The notes below the pieces were generated by a model. It was not told the origin of the DNA. It was given only the letters and a program-made list of their open reading frames with translations, and did not search any database. A stretch of DNA of 64,000 bases from Acinetobacter terrae (lineage in GTDB: Bacteria; Pseudomonadota; Gammaproteobacteria; Pseudomonadales; Moraxellaceae): contig NZ_JABERI010000007.1 in NCBI RefSeq assembly GCF_013004375.1, positions 62,001 to 126,000 of the forward strand, in the 5' to 3' direction. A program made the translations under genes and the position numbers. Below are positions 27,283 through 36,229 of the stretch, piece by piece (the stretch's first letter is position 1; every line of letters begins with the position of its first letter).

Positions 27283-28416
27283 TTAAGATTTATTCACTCC
27301 ACTGTTACTTGATTCTATAACCAAATGATTCAAATTTTCTTGCAAAGCACGTAAGCGCGTGGTGGCTTCAGCACGTTTTTGCATGCCTTCTTTTTGCACC
27401 TGAATCACATCATTAACAGTCTTAATAAGGGTGTTTTGCACATGTTCAAGCGTTTCAATATCAATCACTGAACGTTGATTAGCTTTGGCGGTATCGACCG
27501 AGTTTTGATGTAACAAGTCTGCATTACGGCGTAACAGATCATTGGTTGCATCATCAATACTATTGGCAAGTTGCACACTATTTTTCTGTTCATTTAAGGA
27601 AATAGCCAAACTGATTTGGTTTTTCCAAGCCGGTAAAGTGATGTTTTTAATCGCATAAAACTTATCCACCAACATCAAGTTATTGGATTGGATAATCCGA
27701 ATCATCGGCAAGGTTTGCATGGCTGATTGCTGTAAAACCTGTAAATCACTGACCCGCTTTTCCAGATTATTGGCCAAATGATTCAGGTCATAAACCTTTT
27801 GCACCGATGCCTGATCTTGAGTTTGGCTGGTTAAAGTTGCGATTTCCTGCTGGATTTCCTGTTCTTTCAATTTCCCGGCAGCAATATAAATGCCCAGTTG
27901 TTTATATTCATCCTGCACACCATGGAACATTTTATCCAGGGTATCAACGCGACTTTTAAGACCCGATTGTGAAGTTTCAATTTCTTTAACCAAAACATCA
28001 ATTTGTTCTTTGGTGCTATTAAAATGCTGATCAAAGTTCTGCTTGGCACCCTTCATTTTACTGATCAAACCACCGAAAAAACCTGAACTTTTTTTCTTGT
28101 TTAAAATGCTGCTGGTATTCAACTGCTGTGCAACTTGAACCACCTGATTTAACTTTTGACCTGTAGCATCCAGATCTTTATTTTGCACAAGATTCAACAG
28201 TTCATCGGTATAGGTCGATGTTTTTGTCGCAATATTTTTACCATATTCAGCGACTGCGTTATGACTCATTGCAGCCAATTCTTTGCGTGCATTCATCACT
28301 TCATTAAAGTCTGAAGCCTGCAAACCAATTTCCTGTAAATTCAGTTGCTGAAATTTTTGCTGAACCACATCTGTGCTTACTTCAGCGGGTAAATCTTTAT
28401 GCTCAAAATCGGTCAT
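27283..28416 (-). CDS. TelA-family (toxic anion resistance) protein
   Basis: A 377-residue soluble helical protein of the TelA/KlaA family. The family core is recognised from LVDKFYAIKNITLPAWKNQISLA through DDATNDLLRRNADLLHQ and the IETLEHVQNTLIKTVNDV region. Long coiled-coil-forming stretches lie before it (about 120-230). TelA proteins are linked to tellurite and other stress resistance, with no known enzymatic activity. The gene stands between a shorter TelA-like gene and a membrane protein gene in one operon. No terZABCDE genes are present, so resistance to tellurite should not be assumed. Confidence 0.85.
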   Translation of the reverse strand: MTDFEHKDLPAEVSTDVVQQKFQQLNLQEIGLQASDFNEVMNARKELAAMSHNAVAEYGKNIATKTSTYTDELLNLVQNKDLDATGQKLNQVVQVAQQLNTSSILNKKKSSGFFGGLISKMKGAKQNFDQHFNSTKEQIDVLVKEIETSQSGLKSRVDTLDKMFHGVQDEYKQLGIYIAAGKLKEQEIQQEIATLTSQTQDQASVQKVYDLNHLANNLEKRVSDLQVLQQSAMQTLPMIRIIQSNNLMLVDKFYAIKNITLPAWKNQISLAISLNEQKNSVQLANSIDDATNDLLRRNADLLHQNSVDTAKANQRSVIDIETLEHVQNTLIKTVNDVIQVQKEGMQKRAEATTRLRALQENLNHLVIESSNSGVNKS

Positions 28417-28435
28417 GGCTCACCTGGTATCATTA

Positions 28436-29227
28436 TTAATCTATTGGTTTCTGTAGTGATTTTCTTAAAGTTTTGATCAGATTCTCTCGGCTATTATCCA
28501 ACTTTTCCAGCTCACTTGTCGAATTGCTTTGATTGCTTTGTTTAACATGATATTGCCATGCCGGAATCAAGACCTGCTGTGCCTCTTTAAAACGATCTAG
28601 CAAGGTAAAAGAAAGTTGTTGAGATAACTGCATTTGTGTAATTGCAATATCATTACTGGCCTGTAAAGTTTGTAATGTATTAATTTTTTTCGATAATCTC
28701 TCCGCAAAATTATCCAAAGGATGCTGATTCTTGACAAAATTTGGGTATTCCACTAAAAACTCTTGTGCAGCCCGAATGTATTTTGCCATTTGCTCACGAT
28801 GCCCAAGCAACTGCTGAAAACGAGCTTGCGACTTTTGAATCTCGATTTGCAATTTTTGACTTAAATGATTGGCTCGATTGAGCAATTGATCCAGATTTTT
28901 ATAATATTCAACCTGCCCTGATCCATATTCCAGGTCAATCCCCAACCACTTTTGCAAAGCATTAAATTTACGTGTTTTTAAATATTTTTTTGAATCAGCC
29001 AAGGATTGAATCAGCTGTTCTATCGTTGAACTGAGTTGCTGGGTAAGATGTGGATCTACCCCGTTTAATAACACCGACTGAGCTTGAATAATTTGATCAG
29101 CATAATGATTCAGACGATATTGATCATTCAGCAAAGGAACTAAATCATTACGCTGAATGGAGAGAAGTTCAGCCCGATTTACTTCAATTTCAGCCAAAGG
29201 AACAAGAACATCTATCTGTGACATCAT
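28436..29227 (-). CDS. Short TelA-like paralogue
   Basis: A 263-residue helical protein opening the operon. Its C-terminal part, TLLDRFKEAQQVLIPAWQYHV followed by a short helix with SRENLIKTLRKSL, aligns with the DKFYAIKNITLPAWKNQI core of the TelA gene 20 bases downstream. This suggests that it is a diverged, shortened paralogue. The conserved RRN segment after that core is lost. Paired ATGs stand at its start. A heteromeric complex with the full TelA protein is a reasonable guess, not evidence. Confidence 0.65.
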   Translation of the reverse strand: MMSQIDVLVPLAEIEVNRAELLSIQRNDLVPLLNDQYRLNHYADQIIQAQSVLLNGVDPHLTQQLSSTIEQLIQSLADSKKYLKTRKFNALQKWLGIDLEYGSGQVEYYKNLDQLLNRANHLSQKLQIEIQKSQARFQQLLGHREQMAKYIRAAQEFLVEYPNFVKNQHPLDNFAERLSKKINTLQTLQASNDIAITQMQLSQQLSFTLLDRFKEAQQVLIPAWQYHVKQSNQSNSTSELEKLDNSRENLIKTLRKSLQKPID

Positions 29228-29834
29228 CTTAGAAACTCAATAAAATCATTTTTATACTACGGCTTTCATACAAAATATCATGTAGTGTTTTGCAATTTCT
29301 AGAACATATTTATATTAAATTGGATAAAGATTTAAACAAGTTTTTAAAACAATTCATTTTTACGAATTTACAAAGTACCTCTATTTATAGAGATGAGTCC
29401 CATCTTTTGTATAATTTCATGAAATGCTTGTAAGGTTAATATCTCAATTGCTTGATCACTCAGGTGAATAATTTTGTAAGTCTCTACAGGCTACAATACA
29501 TGTAATGACAAATTTCTGAAGAAAAATTTAGTTTTGTCATTCCTTTTTTGCTAACAAAAGTTTTTTAATTATATCGGCAACTTTTTAATGATAAAAAATT
29601 ATAAATAAAATAAACAATTTTAACCACTTAGAAAGTTAACCATGAAATTTATTCATCAAATCATCTGCTTTACTCAAAATATAACAATGATCTTTTTGCG
29701 TGATGGTCGGGTAATTATGGTCAATTGTTGATCAATTCTTTATTCTATTGTTCTGCTAATACAGGAGTATTAGACAGCAATGAAAATTTGAATAAAAAAA
29801 TTGCTTTCATGGACCTGAACTGGACAATAATGAT
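29228..29834. other. 600-base AT-rich non-coding region between divergent units
   Basis: No supported gene. Several palindromes occur: CTCTATTTATAGAG near 29381, AATGACAAA/TTTGTCATT (29504-29541) followed by a T-rich tail, and CTAATAC-AGGA-GTATTAG near 29756. A 29-codon ORF begins at 29642 (MKFIHQIICF...), but nothing supports it as a gene. Promoters for the TelA operon and the beta-propeller gene must lie here. Confidence 0.4.
29504..29549 (+). terminator. Terminator-like hairpin in the divergent region
   Basis: A 9-bp stem (AATGACAAA with TTTGTCATT) has a 20-base loop and is followed by CCTTTTTT. If transcribed, it would end a short RNA or attenuate the beta-propeller transcript. Confidence 0.35.
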
Positions 29835-31085
29835 ATGACAAACAAAAAATTATTTTTTAAATGGACGTCGAATGCTTTGCTTGCAGCTACAGCATTCACA
29901 TCGCTCGCGATTCATGCCGCTACACCGACGACGCCTGTTCCGCCAAATAGTCAGCAAGTTTTTTTTGTTGGCAATAACTGGGATGGAACAGTGACGGTGA
30001 TTCGTCCATCGGGTGATTTTGGTAAAATCGGTGTTATCAACATGATTCCTGATCGCAAAGAGCGTTTGAAGGAAATCCACCTCAATCCAATTAAACTGAT
30101 TGCCTATACTTATATTCAGTCCACCGCTGGGGAAGGTAATGATCAGCTGGTAGATGATATGTACTCAACCCCAGACGGCAAGTCAGTGGTGGCATCTCGC
30201 CCAAGTTTTGCAGATGTGGTATCTATCAATATTGCTACGGGCAAGATCAACTGGCGTACCCCTGTTGAGGGTTTTCGTGCCGATCATATGGCCGTTTCTC
30301 CTGATGGTCAGCGCTTAGCTGTCTCAGCGTCTTCGGGTAACGTCGTTCATGTTCTGGACATCAACACAGGTAAGGAATTAGGACGCTTTGCAACAGGCGA
30401 CAAACCGCATGAAAACATCTTCTTTGATGGTGGCTCAAAAATTTTGAATTCAGCTATTGGGAATGTAGAGACCGCTATGGATGCATCATGGCAAGATTTC
30501 ACCAAGGGTAAACGGTTTATCACCATTGCTGATGCGAATACGTTTAAAGTGCTCAAGAAAATTGATTTCCGCCCTGCATTAGATGCGGTAGGTCGTAAGG
30601 ATTTATCCAATGCAGTGCGTCCGATTGTGTTTAGTAATGATGAAAGTAAAATTTATGCACAGGTTTCGTTTTTTAACGGCTTGATCGAGTATGACCTGAA
30701 CCAGAATAAAATTACTCGCATTGGTCAACTACCAGGCAGCTCAACAATTCCGTCTGACCGGACAAAATATGTAAATGACTCTCGTCATCATGGACTATCC
30801 ATCAGTGCCGATGGTGAGAAATTGTGTGTGGCAGGTACCATGGATGACTATGCAACCATTGTCGACCGTTCAACCTTAAAAGCTGGGAAACTGATAGCGG
30901 CAGGCAAGCCATATTGGGCAACCCAAAGTCCTGATGGGAAAAGCTGCGTGATTTCAGAGAGTGAGACTGATGTGGTCACCGTAATTGATTTTGCCACAGG
31001 TGAAAAGGTTCTGAGTGTGCCAGTAGGCAATCATCCACAGCGTGTTCGTATCGGTTATGCACCGGCTGGCTGGTCAACGAAGTAA
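29835..31085 (+). CDS. Secreted YVTN/YncE-like beta-propeller protein
   Basis: A 416-residue exported protein. The signal peptide (about 1-28, cleaved after AIHA) is followed by repeated propeller blades of the YVTN type: NNWDGTVTVIRPSG, DMYSTPDGKSVVAS, MAVSPDGQRLAVS, VHVLDINTGKELGRFATGD, LSISADGEKLCVAG and a final VVTVIDFATGEKVLSVPVG. These proteins are often periplasmic binding or scaffold modules; no catalytic residues can be assigned. It is monocistronic with a good terminator. Confidence 0.78.
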   Translation: MTNKKLFFKWTSNALLAATAFTSLAIHAATPTTPVPPNSQQVFFVGNNWDGTVTVIRPSGDFGKIGVINMIPDRKERLKEIHLNPIKLIAYTYIQSTAGEGNDQLVDDMYSTPDGKSVVASRPSFADVVSINIATGKINWRTPVEGFRADHMAVSPDGQRLAVSASSGNVVHVLDINTGKELGRFATGDKPHENIFFDGGSKILNSAIGNVETAMDASWQDFTKGKRFITIADANTFKVLKKIDFRPALDAVGRKDLSNAVRPIVFSNDESKIYAQVSFFNGLIEYDLNQNKITRIGQLPGSSTIPSDRTKYVNDSRHHGLSISADGEKLCVAGTMDDYATIVDRSTLKAGKLIAAGKPYWATQSPDGKSCVISESETDVVTVIDFATGEKVLSVPVGNHPQRVRIGYAPAGWSTK

Positions 31086-31118
31086 TGAACCGTTAATAAG
31101 CTGATAATTGATGAATTG

Positions 31119-31151
31119 AACAGACCTGACTCTGGATTGGGTCTGTTTTTT
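31119..31151 (+). terminator. Terminator after the beta-propeller gene
   Basis: An 8-bp stem (AACAGACC with GGTCTGTT) has a 13-base loop and is followed by a T tract. The following gene's open frame runs through it, which is why that gene's start is placed downstream. Confidence 0.85.
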
Positions 31152-31181
31152 AATTTAAACAAAATTAACAGGTTTGGTAGC

Positions 31182-31652
31182 ATGGCTTACACTATACGAC
31201 TTGGCATTATGATGGGATTAATGGTTACTTTGTTGCTCATAGGAACCATCTATGTCTTCAAACCTTCAGCTATGTCTCAGTCAGATGCGGTTAAGCCAAG
31301 AGTTGTTAATGCCCAAACTCATACTTCTTTAGAGAAGAAAAAAGAACTTATAAAGCAAGATCAAGCAAGATCAACGCCATCATCACATCAAATAGAATTG
31401 ATTCAGCAACGTGACCGACTTTATCAGGATTTCGAAGCAATTAGTCATTCATTGAGTGTGGGACAGCAACCTGATTTTCGTCAGGTCAGTGATTTATTAG
31501 AAAAGCAAAAACAGCTTGTAAAAGCAGGTGGGCTTTCAGCGAACGATGGAATTTCATATTGCCAATTTTTAAGACAAATTTTACCGGCTATGGATCAGCA
31601 GATTAATCAACATATTCTACAACTAGAGCAACTTAAGCGTAAAACTTCATAA
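31182..31652 (+). CDS. Small membrane-anchored protein of unknown function
   Basis: 156 residues from the ATG at 31182 (MAYTIRLGIM). The frame is open back to a TTG at 31116, but those codons overlap the preceding terminator. One transmembrane helix (about 5-27) is followed by a hydrophilic, Gln/Lys-rich helical region and a single Cys in SYCQF. The topology suggests a periplasmic coil with an N-terminal anchor. The pattern DFRQVSDLLEKQKQLVKAGGLS resembles lipase chaperone-like helices only loosely. No family is claimed. Confidence 0.55.
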   Translation: MAYTIRLGIMMGLMVTLLLIGTIYVFKPSAMSQSDAVKPRVVNAQTHTSLEKKKELIKQDQARSTPSSHQIELIQQRDRLYQDFEAISHSLSVGQQPDFRQVSDLLEKQKQLVKAGGLSANDGISYCQFLRQILPAMDQQINQHILQLEQLKRKTS

Positions 31653-31762
31653 AATGAATCCTGGATTTCTATTGTATGGCAAAGTAATAATAAAATTTAA
31701 TTGTGAATGCCTGTCAGGATTTAATTTAATCTTATATATTTTTAATTGAAACCTATAGGCAA

Positions 31763-31804
31763 TAAAAAAGGGCTTTAAGCTACTGTTTTCGCTTAAAACC
31801 CTTA
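31763..31804 (-). terminator. Terminator after tRNA-Val
   Basis: AAGGGCTTTAAGC pairs with GCTTAAAACCCTT around a 10-base loop, and the A tract at 31763-31769 supplies U residues on the minus strand, directly after the tRNA. Confidence 0.8.
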
Positions 31805-31824
31805 TAACATAACGTTTGGAATAT

Positions 31825-31901
31825 TGGTAGGTATAAGCAGACTCGAACTGCTGACCTCTACGATGTCAACGTAGCGCTCTAACCAACTGAGCTATACACC
31901 T
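31825..31901 (-). tRNA. tRNA-Val (anticodon GAC)
   Basis: On the minus strand the sequence begins AGGTGTATAGCTCAGTTGG and ends with an encoded CCA. The 7-bp acceptor stem, D arm, five-base anticodon stem CTACG/CGTAG around TTGACAT, and T arm with TTCGA are all present in 77 bases. The anticodon GAC reads valine codons GUC and GUU. Confidence 0.95.
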
Positions 31902-31932
31902 AAGTGCTGTGAATAATATTCATTTTTATTTT

Positions 31933-33945
31933 TTAAAACAAGTGCTTTCTTTTATTTTTTAAAGTATATGCACAAGTTTTAAGCATTCCTTTAAATTGCT
32001 TTATTTTTTGATCATTTTGCCCCATAGAAAATCGTTGCTGCTGATAATGTTCTGCTGTTTGGATAAATATCCTTTGTTCATCCTCTTCAATCCCTTCGGC
32101 TAAACGATGCATCCAGGTAAAAAAAGTTTCTGCAGGCTGCTTGCGTAATGGCTCATCCAATTGCTTAGAGAACTGCTGAATCATACGCTCATATGCAGAA
32201 CCGTACTGTCTATCACGATAATAAATCCAGGCAAAATAAATAATTACTACCAATAAAATGCTTGAGAGTAATATTATGGTACTGGCGTAAGCAGTTTTCA
32301 GACCTAGTTTCGATAACCAGCTTTGCTGCTTTTCAGCATCATAGCCGACGACTTTGCTTTGCCACTGATAACTTGCATAATCACTCCAGATTCGCATATT
32401 TTTCATCATTGAAAATTGACGATACTTCCACTTCTGCTCTTTATTTCCCAAGATACTTCGATCATTGTCAATATAGTTCTGCATTCCCCCATCTATGCGT
32501 TGTGGAGCAATGATTGCTGTTGGATCAATACGTTGCCATTTTCCATTTAATTGTACTTCTGTCCACGCATGAGCATCGAGTTGACGAACTTCCCAACTTG
32601 CTCGGTCGAGTGCAAGTTGTCCCCCTTGATAACCGATGACAATACGTGCAGGAATCCCCACATAACGCATCAACATGGCAAAACTCGAAGCATAATGCTC
32701 ACAAAACCCCTGTCGTGATTGAAACAAGAATTCGTCGATACGATTTTCACCTAATAAACCCGGCGTTAAGGTATATACAAAACCATTCCTCTTATACCAC
32801 TGCAAAATATTATGCACATATTGATCTGGCAATTGCCCACTTTGCTGAAATATTTCCAAAGCGAATTGACGTGATTGTTCATCGAGTTGCTCTGGAATTT
32901 GGGTATTTATTTTTTCCAGTAAATTTGGCGTGGATAATCCCTGCCCTTGAATCTGGGCATCGCCCAACCATTGCAAAGTAATAGGCTGATTCCGCACAAT
33001 TTGACGGACAGGTGTAATACTCCAATCCTGCTTTAATTGGTATTGAGGGTCTTTTGGAATGGATTTTTCCAGTCCCATTATCCACATGACGCGCGAATCT
33101 GCAGCTAAATATTGATAATCAAAACCCTGTTTTGCTTTTCTCGAAATCGTATTATTGAAGACGGGCTGTTGATTCATAAAACTACTGGTCCAGGTTCTGC
33201 CATCATATTGGTCCAGCACCATTGCCCGCCAATACAGCTCATTGCGGGAAGGCAGCTTATCCATATTGCCAATAATGCGAAAAGCCAAACTGCTGGATTG
33301 CGACAATTCAGCAATATCACCGGGTGACATGCTGTCACTCATACCTGTGACACTTTTTTGCACGGGAATAGGGATATGCCAAAGTGGCGGCAACCGTGGA
33401 AAAAAGATAAACAGCAAGATAAAAAAAGGCAAAGCCAAAACCAGAAATTTACCCACATGCTTGGCATCTGTTTTTAATGCCGATGATTGATTCTGTGCCT
33501 GTTTAAATTCACTGGTTTGTAAACGATAAAGCCCGATCAGGCAACTGAATAAGCACAGCAGAATCACAATCGCCATCCAGATGGATTGGCTATATAAAAA
33601 TGAACTCGCCCCAACAAACAATGCAAAATTAAATAAGATAATCACATCTCGTTTATTCTTAGTTTCCAGAGCTTTTGCAAATAAAAAAGTGGATAAGACA
33701 GCTACCCCAGCTTCAATCCCAATAAAACTCTGATATCTGAAATAAATGGTCATTAAGGCCAGAATTACCAAGGCAAAGATCCAAATTTTAGATACTGCTT
33801 TTGCCTCATCTTTAAAGTTAAAAAATAAATACAGAAGAATCAGGGCAAAAATTGCACTTAACAGAACAGGATTAAAAAATACTTGTGCAATCAGTGATAA
33901 TAACAAGGTGATTAAAATTGATGTTCTAACGTCAGCATGAATCAT
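31933..33945 (-). CDS. TgpA-like transmembrane transglutaminase-family protein
   Basis: A 670-residue inner-membrane protein. About six N-terminal transmembrane helices (roughly 8-190) are followed by a periplasmic transglutaminase-like domain. Its catalytic triad is visible in GFCEHYAS (C415), DAHAWTEV (H459) and RIDPT (D474). A further membrane helix near 555-572 leads to a cytoplasmic DUF4129-like tail. Pseudomonas TgpA has the same layout and is essential there, with an unknown substrate. It is the last gene of the moxR-DUF58-tgpA operon, three bases after the DUF58 gene. Confidence 0.87.
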   Translation of the reverse strand: MIHADVRTSILITLLLSLIAQVFFNPVLLSAIFALILLYLFFNFKDEAKAVSKIWIFALVILALMTIYFRYQSFIGIEAGVAVLSTFLFAKALETKNKRDVIILFNFALFVGASSFLYSQSIWMAIVILLCLFSCLIGLYRLQTSEFKQAQNQSSALKTDAKHVGKFLVLALPFFILLFIFFPRLPPLWHIPIPVQKSVTGMSDSMSPGDIAELSQSSSLAFRIIGNMDKLPSRNELYWRAMVLDQYDGRTWTSSFMNQQPVFNNTISRKAKQGFDYQYLAADSRVMWIMGLEKSIPKDPQYQLKQDWSITPVRQIVRNQPITLQWLGDAQIQGQGLSTPNLLEKINTQIPEQLDEQSRQFALEIFQQSGQLPDQYVHNILQWYKRNGFVYTLTPGLLGENRIDEFLFQSRQGFCEHYASSFAMLMRYVGIPARIVIGYQGGQLALDRASWEVRQLDAHAWTEVQLNGKWQRIDPTAIIAPQRIDGGMQNYIDNDRSILGNKEQKWKYRQFSMMKNMRIWSDYASYQWQSKVVGYDAEKQQSWLSKLGLKTAYASTIILLSSILLVVIIYFAWIYYRDRQYGSAYERMIQQFSKQLDEPLRKQPAETFFTWMHRLAEGIEEDEQRIFIQTAEHYQQQRFSMGQNDQKIKQFKGMLKTCAYTLKNKRKHLF

Positions 33946-33948
33946 AAT

Positions 33949-34854
33949 TTAAGCCTGCGCCAAAAGTTTTTTCGCCTGAAGCAACTGGTTTGCACCAACG
34001 CCTATGGCTAATTCAGCTTGAGGTAAAACTACCGCATAGCTACATTGCAGTTGCTCACATTGCTCAATCAGCCCCATCATTAAACTCAGTTTTTCTTCAT
34101 GCTCGGCACTTGGCATATTTGCATAATGGATTTTCACACTCGGTTGATCATTATGCTGCTCAAAGACTTTGATATATAAACCTTGCCCACGTGCAGCCTG
34201 CTTCCAGGATACGGCTTGCAAGCTATCCCCCAATTTGAAATTACGCAGTTCACGAAACTCATCCATATCAGGTTCAAAACTTTGCTGATGCTGTTTATTT
34301 TCCGCATTATAAAATGCGGCTTTGGGTGCAACCCATGAATATTCCGTTAAATAAAAATAGGTCCAGGCACGAACTAGTCCAAACGGATAAACAGCATAAA
34401 TCTGCACAGTTGGATAATGAAACTTGCCGCGTTTATCGGTAAAAAAAGACAGGGTGATTTTTTGCTTGAGTTCAGCGATGGAGACTTTTTCTAAATGCTG
34501 ATCGGTTTTAATCCATAAATAACGCAACTGCGTTTGTAGCTGCTGAAAATGTAATTGCAAATCAAGATTATCCCCCACTTGCCCGATCTCGTTCACTGAT
34601 ATTTCAACACTTAGCTCATGTAATTGTTTAAAAGTCACATAAAAACTAATACATAAAATGGCACTGATCAGAAAGCAAAAACCCAAAATCAGGTTATTGG
34701 CATAATTGATCCCGGCAATAAATGTAATCAAGATCAATACCACATACAGATAGCCCTGTTGATAGATAAAAATCAGAATGTCTTTTTGCGATAGCTGTTT
34801 TATTTTTTCAAATTGAAAGCGTTTCGCTAACCATTTTTGCCAAGGCTTGCTCAA
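33949..34854 (-). CDS. DUF58 protein of the MoxR operon
   Basis: A 301-residue protein with two membrane helices near the N-terminus (about 30-75) and the DUF58 signature DMDEFRELRNFKLGDSLQAVSWKQAARG split around residues 197-221, the block resembling a degenerate VWA domain. It starts at TTG 34854, supported by AAAGGAAG seven bases upstream; that site overlaps the moxR stop. DUF58 proteins accompany MoxR ATPases and are thought to bind metal or protein clients of the complex. Confidence 0.83.
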   Translation of the reverse strand: MSKPWQKWLAKRFQFEKIKQLSQKDILIFIYQQGYLYVVLILITFIAGINYANNLILGFCFLISAILCISFYVTFKQLHELSVEISVNEIGQVGDNLDLQLHFQQLQTQLRYLWIKTDQHLEKVSIAELKQKITLSFFTDKRGKFHYPTVQIYAVYPFGLVRAWTYFYLTEYSWVAPKAAFYNAENKQHQQSFEPDMDEFRELRNFKLGDSLQAVSWKQAARGQGLYIKVFEQHNDQPSVKIHYANMPSAEHEEKLSLMMGLIEQCEQLQCSYAVVLPQAELAIGVGANQLLQAKKLLAQA

Positions 34855-34866
34855 TTTGATCTTCCT

Positions 34867-35829
34867 TTAGCTAATATTCACTTGCTGCATCAACTGCAAG
34901 GTTTCTGCTTCACTCAATCCAATCCGATGAGAAACTACGGCAACAAAAACGGCTTGAACATCATCCGGGGTTACATAGCTCCGCTGTTCAATAAAGGCAT
35001 GGGCTTGGGCTGCTTTTTTCAAAGCCAATAGACCGCGAGTGGATAAACCATGCCGACTTTTACGGGTCTCAGTAGCCAAATCCAGAAGATAGTCCAGCAC
35101 GACATCGGCAATATGAACTTGCGTGACCAATTGTTGCATAGCTAAAATTTCTTGCTCGTTAAAAACGTGCTCTAGCGTTGCAATTAAGGCATAACGGGAG
35201 TTTTGTTGTAATAACAGTTTTTCTGCTGAACGTGAGGGATAGCCAAGTGATAAACGCATCAGGAACCGGTCAAGTTGTGATTCCGGTAAACTATAAGTGC
35301 CACTTTGAAAGAGCGGGTTCTGCGTCGCAATGACCCAAAAAGGTTGCGGCAACTCATAACGAACTCCATCTACCGTGACCAAACCTTCTTCCATTGCTTC
35401 CAGCAACGCACTCTGGGTTTTTGGGCTACAACGGTTAATTTCATCTGCCAGTAATATTTGGGTAAAGATTGGACCTTGCTTGAACTCAAACTGATGTTCT
35501 TTTTGGTTAAACATATTCACGCCAATCACGTCACTGGCAAGCATGTCATTAGTAAATTGAATGCGCTGAAATTTCAGCCCTGCAATATGAGATAAGGCAC
35601 TGGATAGGGTTGTTTTACCTAACCCGGGTAAATCTTCAAACAACACATGGCCGCCGGCTAATAAACTACTTAAAGCCAGTTTGGTCTGATTTTCTTTATC
35701 TAAAATGATACTATTGATTTGATTCAAGAATGCCTGAATTTTGACAGCATACGATTCAACTCGATCATTCAGTTGTTGTTGCTCATGTGTGAGTTCTTGT
35801 TTTTGAACCTTATTTGTACCCCAAATCAC
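34867..35829 (-). CDS. MoxR-family AAA+ ATPase
   Basis: A 320-residue AAA+ chaperone-like ATPase. Walker A is EDLPGLGKTTLS (about residue 65), Walker B is ILLADEINR, followed by SALLEAMEEG, sensor 1 FWVIATQNP and the lid helices near LSTRGLLALKKAA. MoxR proteins remodel or activate partners encoded beside them, here the DUF58 and TgpA-like proteins. The start is GTG at 35829 with GGGA upstream. It heads the three-gene operon. Confidence 0.88.
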   Translation of the reverse strand: MIWGTNKVQKQELTHEQQQLNDRVESYAVKIQAFLNQINSIILDKENQTKLALSSLLAGGHVLFEDLPGLGKTTLSSALSHIAGLKFQRIQFTNDMLASDVIGVNMFNQKEHQFEFKQGPIFTQILLADEINRCSPKTQSALLEAMEEGLVTVDGVRYELPQPFWVIATQNPLFQSGTYSLPESQLDRFLMRLSLGYPSRSAEKLLLQQNSRYALIATLEHVFNEQEILAMQQLVTQVHIADVVLDYLLDLATETRKSRHGLSTRGLLALKKAAQAHAFIEQRSYVTPDDVQAVFVAVVSHRIGLSEAETLQLMQQVNIS

Positions 35830-35843
35830 AGCTTATTTCCCAA

Positions 35844-35877
35844 TAAAAAACGGTGCATGATTAACATACACCGTTTT
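35844..35877 (-). terminator. Terminator of the cstA-ybdD operon
   Basis: AAAACGGTG pairs with CACCGTTTT around a 13-base loop, and the A tract before it gives a U tract on the minus strand. It separates ybdD from the moxR operon. Confidence 0.82.
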
Positions 35878-35926
35878 GTCATTTTTCCAAACAAATCAAA
35901 AGATTTCTGACAAATGCCTGCTTAGA

Positions 35927-36229
35927 TTAACAAGGGCATTTTTTCATCCCCCCCCCTGCGCTTGGATAACGTGCATCCACACAGTGACGGTAAAATGTTT
36001 TGGCATCCATTGCGACCAAGTCTGGATGATTCCTTTTCATATGCTCGAGATAAGTCTGATAATCAGGTACACCCACCATCAAGCGAAAGCTTTGCTGTAG
36101 ACGTTGCCAAATCATCTGAATGGTTTTAATACCATTCAACATCAAAAACTTTTTCGGCTGCGCAAGCACTGTAAATTTAATGATTTTACCCAAAGCCAGT
36201 TTTTGGCGAATTTGATCTTTTAGACTCAT
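35927..36229 (-). CDS. YbdD/YjiX-family (DUF466) small protein
   Basis: A 100-residue cytoplasmic protein with the family pattern MVGVPDYQTYLEHMKRNHP, then a C-terminal ARYPSAGGG and cysteines. In E. coli, YbdD and YjiX are encoded directly after the carbon-starvation transporters CstA and BtsT and are needed for transport activity. Here its ATG overlaps the cstA stop by four bases (ATGA). An N-terminal extension of about 30 residues makes it longer than E. coli YbdD. Confidence 0.85.
   Translation of the reverse strand: MSLKDQIRQKLALGKIIKFTVLAQPKKFLMLNGIKTIQMIWQRLQQSFRLMVGVPDYQTYLEHMKRNHPDLVAMDAKTFYRHCVDARYPSAGGGMKKCPC

Noticed and set aside
27283..28416. Assigning the TelA gene to tellurite resistance
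   Set aside because: TelA proteins are widespread and no ter genes accompany it; only family membership is supported.
29642..29731. 29-codon ORF MKFIHQIICF... in the divergent gap
   Set aside because: No good ribosome binding site, no recognisable signature, and short ORFs are expected by chance here.
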